NCBI GenBank assembly: GCA_028290345.1
Contig: JAQGKB010000220.1
Location: 1-18,067 of the forward strand
Length of the DNA stretch: 18,067 nt
Direction: 5' to 3'
Source: Hyphomicrobiales bacterium
Lineage (GTDB): Bacteria; Pseudomonadota; Alphaproteobacteria; Rhizobiales; Devosiaceae
Every line of letters begins with the position of its first letter. Position 1 is the first letter of the stretch. Of this stretch, positions 15,185-18,067 are shown piece after piece. The position numbers and the translations under genes were made by a program. The notes under the pieces are model-generated. The model was not told the origin of the DNA. It saw nothing but the letters and a program-made list of their open reading frames with translations, and did not search any database.

Positions 15185-15676
15185 TCACCCAAACAACTCT
15201 TCACCCCGAAACCCGAACGCGCGCCCAAACCCGCCGTTCAAACTTGCGCGCTCCACCGCCAGCCGGAAAAATCGAAAGTCCGGTAGGTCGACATAGACCT
15301 GGGCCTTCGGATGCGCAGCCAGATACCGTTCTCGTGCCTCCATCGCCGCCACACTGCCCGGCTCCAGCATCTCGGCCCGGCACACCAGCGAAATCCGCGC
15401 CGAGGCGAGCGGATCGCCCTTGCCGGCCTCCCCGATCAGTAGCGAGCAGCGCGGATCGGCGCGCAATGCGGCGCTATGGGCGGCAAGCGCCGAGATGACG
15501 ATCAGCGGCGTTCCATCGGCAAAGCTCGCCACCCCGACCCGGCTGGCCAGCGGATGCCCGGTGCCCGGCTCGATGCACGCCAGCGCGCCATGCGTCGCGG
15601 TGCGGATCATCGCCTTGGCGCCGGCGATGGCCTCGGGCGTGTTGGGCTGCAGCAATTGCGCTTTCGGCTGTTCCAT
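15185..15676 (-). CDS. Pyridoxamine 5'-phosphate oxidase-fold protein (HugZ-like)
   Basis: 163-residue protein of the FMN-binding split-barrel superfamily, similar in layout to the first domain of HugZ-type heme-utilisation proteins. HGALACIEPGTGHPLASRVGVASFADGTPLIVISALAAHSAAL covers the first strands and the cofactor-binding turn; DPRCSLLIGEAGKGDPLASARISLVCRAEML continues the barrel, and FRFFRLAVERASLNGGFGRAFGF closes it. It lacks the extra C-terminal heme-binding domain found in full-length HugZ, so a heme role is not shown. The ATG at 15676 is chosen; GAGG lies 12 bases upstream. A TTG at 15718 with AAGGG upstream would add 14 residues and cannot be excluded. It is convergent with the DUF2207 gene and divergent from glyS, with 94 bp between starts. 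Confidence 0.85.
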   Translation of the reverse strand: MEQPKAQLLQPNTPEAIAGAKAMIRTATHGALACIEPGTGHPLASRVGVASFADGTPLIVISALAAHSAALRADPRCSLLIGEAGKGDPLASARISLVCRAEMLEPGSVAAMEARERYLAAHPKAQVYVDLPDFRFFRLAVERASLNGGFGRAFGFRGEELFG

Positions 15677-15770
15677 CGGCGCACAAAACCTCGTCGCAAG
15701 GCCGCTGGCAATGGACAATTCGCATGGCCCTTGTTAGGCAACCAGCCTCGATCAACGCCCTGGTAGCTCC

Positions 15771-17795
15771 ATGCCCGAACTCCTGCTCGAACTCTTCTCG
15801 GAAGAAATTCCCGCGCGCTTCCAGCGCCGCGCCGCCGAAGATTTGAAGAAGGCCGTGACCAATGGCCTGGTCGAGGCGGGTTTGATCTATGAGGGCGCCA
15901 AGGCGTTCGTAACACCGCGCCGATTGACGCTGACCGTCGTCGGCCTGCCGGCCCGTTCGCCCGATACGCGCGAAGAGAAAAAGGGCCCCAAGGTCGGCGC
16001 GCCGCCGCAGGCCATCGATGGCTTCGTCAAGGCCGCCGGGCTTGCGTCGATCGCTGACGCCAAGATCGAAAGCGATCCGAAGAAGGGCGATTTCTACGTC
16101 GCCCAGATCGAGAAGAAGGGTGCCGCCGCCCAGGCGATCCTCGCGACGCTGCTGCCGAAAGTCATCGCCGAATTCCCCTGGCCCAAATCCATGCGCTGGG
16201 GCGCGGGCCGCATGCAATGGGTGCGCCCGCTGCGCTCCATTACAGCCACCTTCGGCTCCGAGAACGAGGAGCCGGAAGTCATCGACTTCACCGCCGGCAC
16301 CATCGAGGCCGGGCAGACCACCTACGGCCACCGCTTCCTTGCCCCCGAGCCGATCCGCATCAAACGCTTCGATGACTACGTCACGGCGCTGGAACGGGCC
16401 AAGGTCGTGCTCGACCTCGACCGGCGCAAGGACATCATCCGCGCCGATGCCGAACACCTCGCCTTTGCCGATGGGCATTCGCTCATCGCCGACGAGGGGC
16501 TGTTTGAGGAAGTCGCCGGCTTGGTGGAGTGGCCAGTGGTGATGATGGGCTCGTTCGATCCCGTTTTCCTCGACGTGCCCGAGGAAGTGATCATTGCCAC
16601 CATCCGCACCAACCAGAAATGCTTCTGCTTGCGCGACGCGAACGGGAAGCTCGCCAACCGCTTCATCCTGACCGCGAATATCGTGCCGGCGGACGGTGGC
16701 GCCACGATCATCGCTGGCAATGAACGCGTCATCCGCGCGCGCCTGTCGGACGCGAAATTCTTCTACGAGCAGGATCTCGCGATCCCGCTGGAACAGGGGC
16801 TACCCAAGCTCAAGGACACCATCTTCCACCAGAAGCTGGGCACCCAGGCCGAACGCGTCGAGCGCTTGGTGGCCCTGGCCGGCGAGATCGCGCCGCTGGT
16901 CGGCGCCGACGTCGAACTGGCCAAGCGCGCAGCGCTGCTCGCCAAGGCCGATCTCGTCACCGGCATGGTTGGCGAATTCCCCGAACTGCAAGGCCTGATG
17001 GGCCGCTACTACGCCGCCGCGCAGGGTGAAAACCCCTCGGTGGCGATTGCGGTGGAGCAGCACTACAAGCCCGTCGGCCCAACCGACAAGGTGCCGACCG
17101 ACCCAGTGGCGATTGCCGTGGCCCTGGCCGACAAGCTGGATCTGCTGACCGGGTTCTGGGCCATTGACGAAAAGCCCACCGGCTCTCGCGATCCGTTTGC
17201 GCTCCGTCGCGCGGCATTGGGCGTGATCCGCATTATTACTGAGAACGGGCTTCGGTATCCGCTTAGTGTGAATGCCGATTTGCTGGCGTTCTTCCATGAC
17301 CGCCTGAAAGTCAGCCTGCGCGACGCCGGCGCCCGACACGACCTCGTCGATGCGGTGATAACGCCGGAGAGCGACGACATCCTGCAGATCACCCAGCGTG
17401 TCGATGCGCTTTCCACCCTGCTGGCGACCGAGGACGGCAAAAACCTGCTCGCCGGCTATAAGCGGGCGGTGAACATCCTGGTCGCCGAGGAAAAGAAGGA
17501 CGCCAAATCCTATGGCGGCGAGAGCTTTGGCGATGCCGAACCCGTACCGCAGGAATTCGAACTCCGCCGCGCCGTGGCCACGGCGTTCTCCGCGGTTTCG
17601 GCCAAGGTCGGCGTCGATGACTACAAGGGCGCGATGACTGCGCTGGCGCAGCTGCGCGCGCCCGTGGACAAGTTCTTCGAAGACGTGCTGGTCAACGATC
17701 CAGATGCCGCGGTGCGCGCCAACCGGCTGGTGCTGCTGGCAAAGCTCCGCGACACCATGCATCTGGTGGCGGATTTTTCGAAGGTCGCGGGGTAG
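15771..17795 (+). CDS. glyS: Glycyl-tRNA synthetase beta subunit
   Basis: Beta subunit of the alpha2beta2 glycyl-tRNA synthetase, needed for tRNA-Gly binding. 674 residues, slightly shorter than the Escherichia coli protein. MPELLLELFSEEIPARFQRRA at the start, FVTPRRLTL near 46, MRWGAGRMQWVRPLRSI near 142, GNERVIRARLSDAKFFYEQD near 318 and DKLDLLTGFWAIDEKPTGSRDPFALRRAALGVIRI near 450 are standard family blocks; the C-terminal 100 residues form the DALR-like anticodon-binding domain. The ATG at 15771 has only a weak GGTAG upstream. It must be transcribed separately from glyQ, since an opposite-strand gene and a convergent repeat lie between them. How subunit levels are balanced is not visible from the sequence. 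Confidence 0.97.
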   Translation: MPELLLELFSEEIPARFQRRAAEDLKKAVTNGLVEAGLIYEGAKAFVTPRRLTLTVVGLPARSPDTREEKKGPKVGAPPQAIDGFVKAAGLASIADAKIESDPKKGDFYVAQIEKKGAAAQAILATLLPKVIAEFPWPKSMRWGAGRMQWVRPLRSITATFGSENEEPEVIDFTAGTIEAGQTTYGHRFLAPEPIRIKRFDDYVTALERAKVVLDLDRRKDIIRADAEHLAFADGHSLIADEGLFEEVAGLVEWPVVMMGSFDPVFLDVPEEVIIATIRTNQKCFCLRDANGKLANRFILTANIVPADGGATIIAGNERVIRARLSDAKFFYEQDLAIPLEQGLPKLKDTIFHQKLGTQAERVERLVALAGEIAPLVGADVELAKRAALLAKADLVTGMVGEFPELQGLMGRYYAAAQGENPSVAIAVEQHYKPVGPTDKVPTDPVAIAVALADKLDLLTGFWAIDEKPTGSRDPFALRRAALGVIRIITENGLRYPLSVNADLLAFFHDRLKVSLRDAGARHDLVDAVITPESDDILQITQRVDALSTLLATEDGKNLLAGYKRAVNILVAEEKKDAKSYGGESFGDAEPVPQEFELRRAVATAFSAVSAKVGVDDYKGAMTALAQLRAPVDKFFEDVLVNDPDAAVRANRLVLLAKLRDTMHLVADFSKVAG

Positions 17796-17814
17796 GGGAG
17801 CATCCGCCCCCAAT

Positions 17815-17899
17815 CGTCACCCTCGGGCTTGACCCGAGGGCCCAACTTCACCCTAGGCGCAAAGAAAGTTGGGTCCTCGGGTCGAGCCCGAGGATGACG
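17815..17899. repeat. Double-palindrome intergenic element, second family (85 bp)
   Basis: Arms at 17815-17848 and 17866-17899 are 34 bases long, inverted, and match at 31 positions around a 17-base spacer. Each arm is also a hairpin: left core CCTCGGGCTTGACCCGAGG, right core CCTCGGGTCGAGCCCGAGG, each with 7 bp that extend to 8 by C-G in the left arm and T-A in the right. It lies 19 bases beyond the glyS stop in the convergent gap before the RNase HI-like gene. Its sequence is unrelated to copies A to C. Similar CCTCGGG palindromes are familiar from other alphaproteobacterial genomes. Confidence 0.85.
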
Positions 17900-17956
17900 A
17901 ATGAGAGGGGGAATGACGAAGTCGGTGAACGGGGTCGCCGACTCGCACCGCCCTTT

Positions 17957-17992
17957 CTTCTCGCCGTCGGGAAGAAGGTGGCGCGAAGCGCC
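17957..17992. repeat. Degenerate rhizobial-type intergenic palindromes
   Basis: CTTCT and AGAAG (17957-17977) form an imperfect stem around CGCCGTCGGGA, and GGCGC-GAA-GCGCC (17980-17992) is a perfect 5-bp hairpin with a GAA loop. The order (CTTCT hairpin, then GGTGGCGCGAAGCGCCGGAT) is that of a repeat I recall as common in Hyphomicrobiales intergenic regions, here with mismatches. It lies about 12 bases after the stop of the RNase HI-like gene on the minus strand and could end its transcript. Confidence 0.5.
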
Positions 17993-18003
17993 GGATAAGG
18001 GGC

Positions 18004-18067
18004 CTAACCCCGGCGCGTCGCCTTGAACGGCGCCATACCCTCGTTGGCGAGCCTATCCGCACGCTCG
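18004..18067 (-). CDS. rnhA: Ribonuclease HI, C-terminal end only (partial)
   Basis: Only the last 20 codons before a TAG at 18004-18006 are inside the window. The reading ERADRLANEGMAPFK followed by a short basic tail matches the end of RNase HI, where NER-x-DELA contains the fourth catalytic aspartate (Asp134 in Escherichia coli). RNase HI cuts the RNA of RNA-DNA hybrids. The gene would run leftward toward glyS. The evidence is one short motif, so another protein is possible; the neighbouring bases to the right would settle it. Confidence 0.6.
   Translation of the reverse strand, partial: ERADRLANEGMAPFKATRRG

Noticed and set aside
15677..15770. T-box or other riboswitch ahead of glyS
   Set aside because: The 94-bp gap has no specifier stem or T-box core, and T-box control is not typical of this group.
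17853..18062. A 69-codon minus-strand open frame across the right-edge repeats
   Set aside because: It is Arg/Ser-rich, spans palindromic repeats and ends inside one; the RNase HI-like frame at the same edge has a recognisable motif.

Overview
The window looks like a core chromosomal segment of an alphaproteobacterium of the order Hyphomicrobiales. This rests on high GC, the gene set (ETF-QO, class II-type split glycyl-tRNA synthetase, CoQ-type polyprenyl synthase, TPR protein next to ispE) and protein wording typical of that group; a Devosia-like genus is a guess. No phage, plasmid, transposase, tRNA, rRNA or CRISPR array is visible. All genes have the same codon style, with no island of foreign composition.

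Layout, left to right. A leftward block holds moaB (cut by the window edge), a YcaD-type MFS transporter directly coupled to it, then, after a 220-bp gap, a left-handed beta-helix acetyltransferase and a family-4-like uracil-DNA glycosylase. The glycosylase gene is divergent from a rightward block of ETF-QO, a secreted TPR-repeat protein and ispE (MEP pathway). A leftward trans-polyprenyl diphosphate synthase, which uses isoprenoid units from the MEP pathway to build the ubiquinone side chain, meets ispE tail to tail. The synthase is divergent from a rightward run: TrmN6-like methyltransferase, S49 peptidase, a 74-residue single-span membrane protein, glyQ, then lemA and a DUF2207 membrane protein. 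A leftward pyridoxamine-oxidase-fold gene and rightward glyS follow, and the right edge cuts the 3' end of a leftward gene that reads as RNase HI.

Functionally the genes cover respiratory electron entry to ubiquinone (ETF-QO), isoprenoid and quinone tail synthesis (ispE, polyprenyl synthase), glycine charging (glyQ and glyS, separated by about 3.6 kb), cofactor synthesis (moaB), DNA repair (UDG, RNase HI) and envelope proteins (TPR, S49, LemA/DUF2207).

The main non-coding signal is a set of palindromic repeats. Three copies of a REPIN-like element of 114 to 116 bp (two inverted REP-type hairpins around a 56 to 58 bp spacer) and one copy of a second, 85-bp double-palindrome family lie between genes. 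Every convergent gene junction in the window carries one. I found no convincing new multi-gene system; the most informative items are these repeats, the cysteine loss in the uracil-DNA glycosylase and the lemA-DUF2207 pair sitting between the two glycyl-tRNA synthetase genes.
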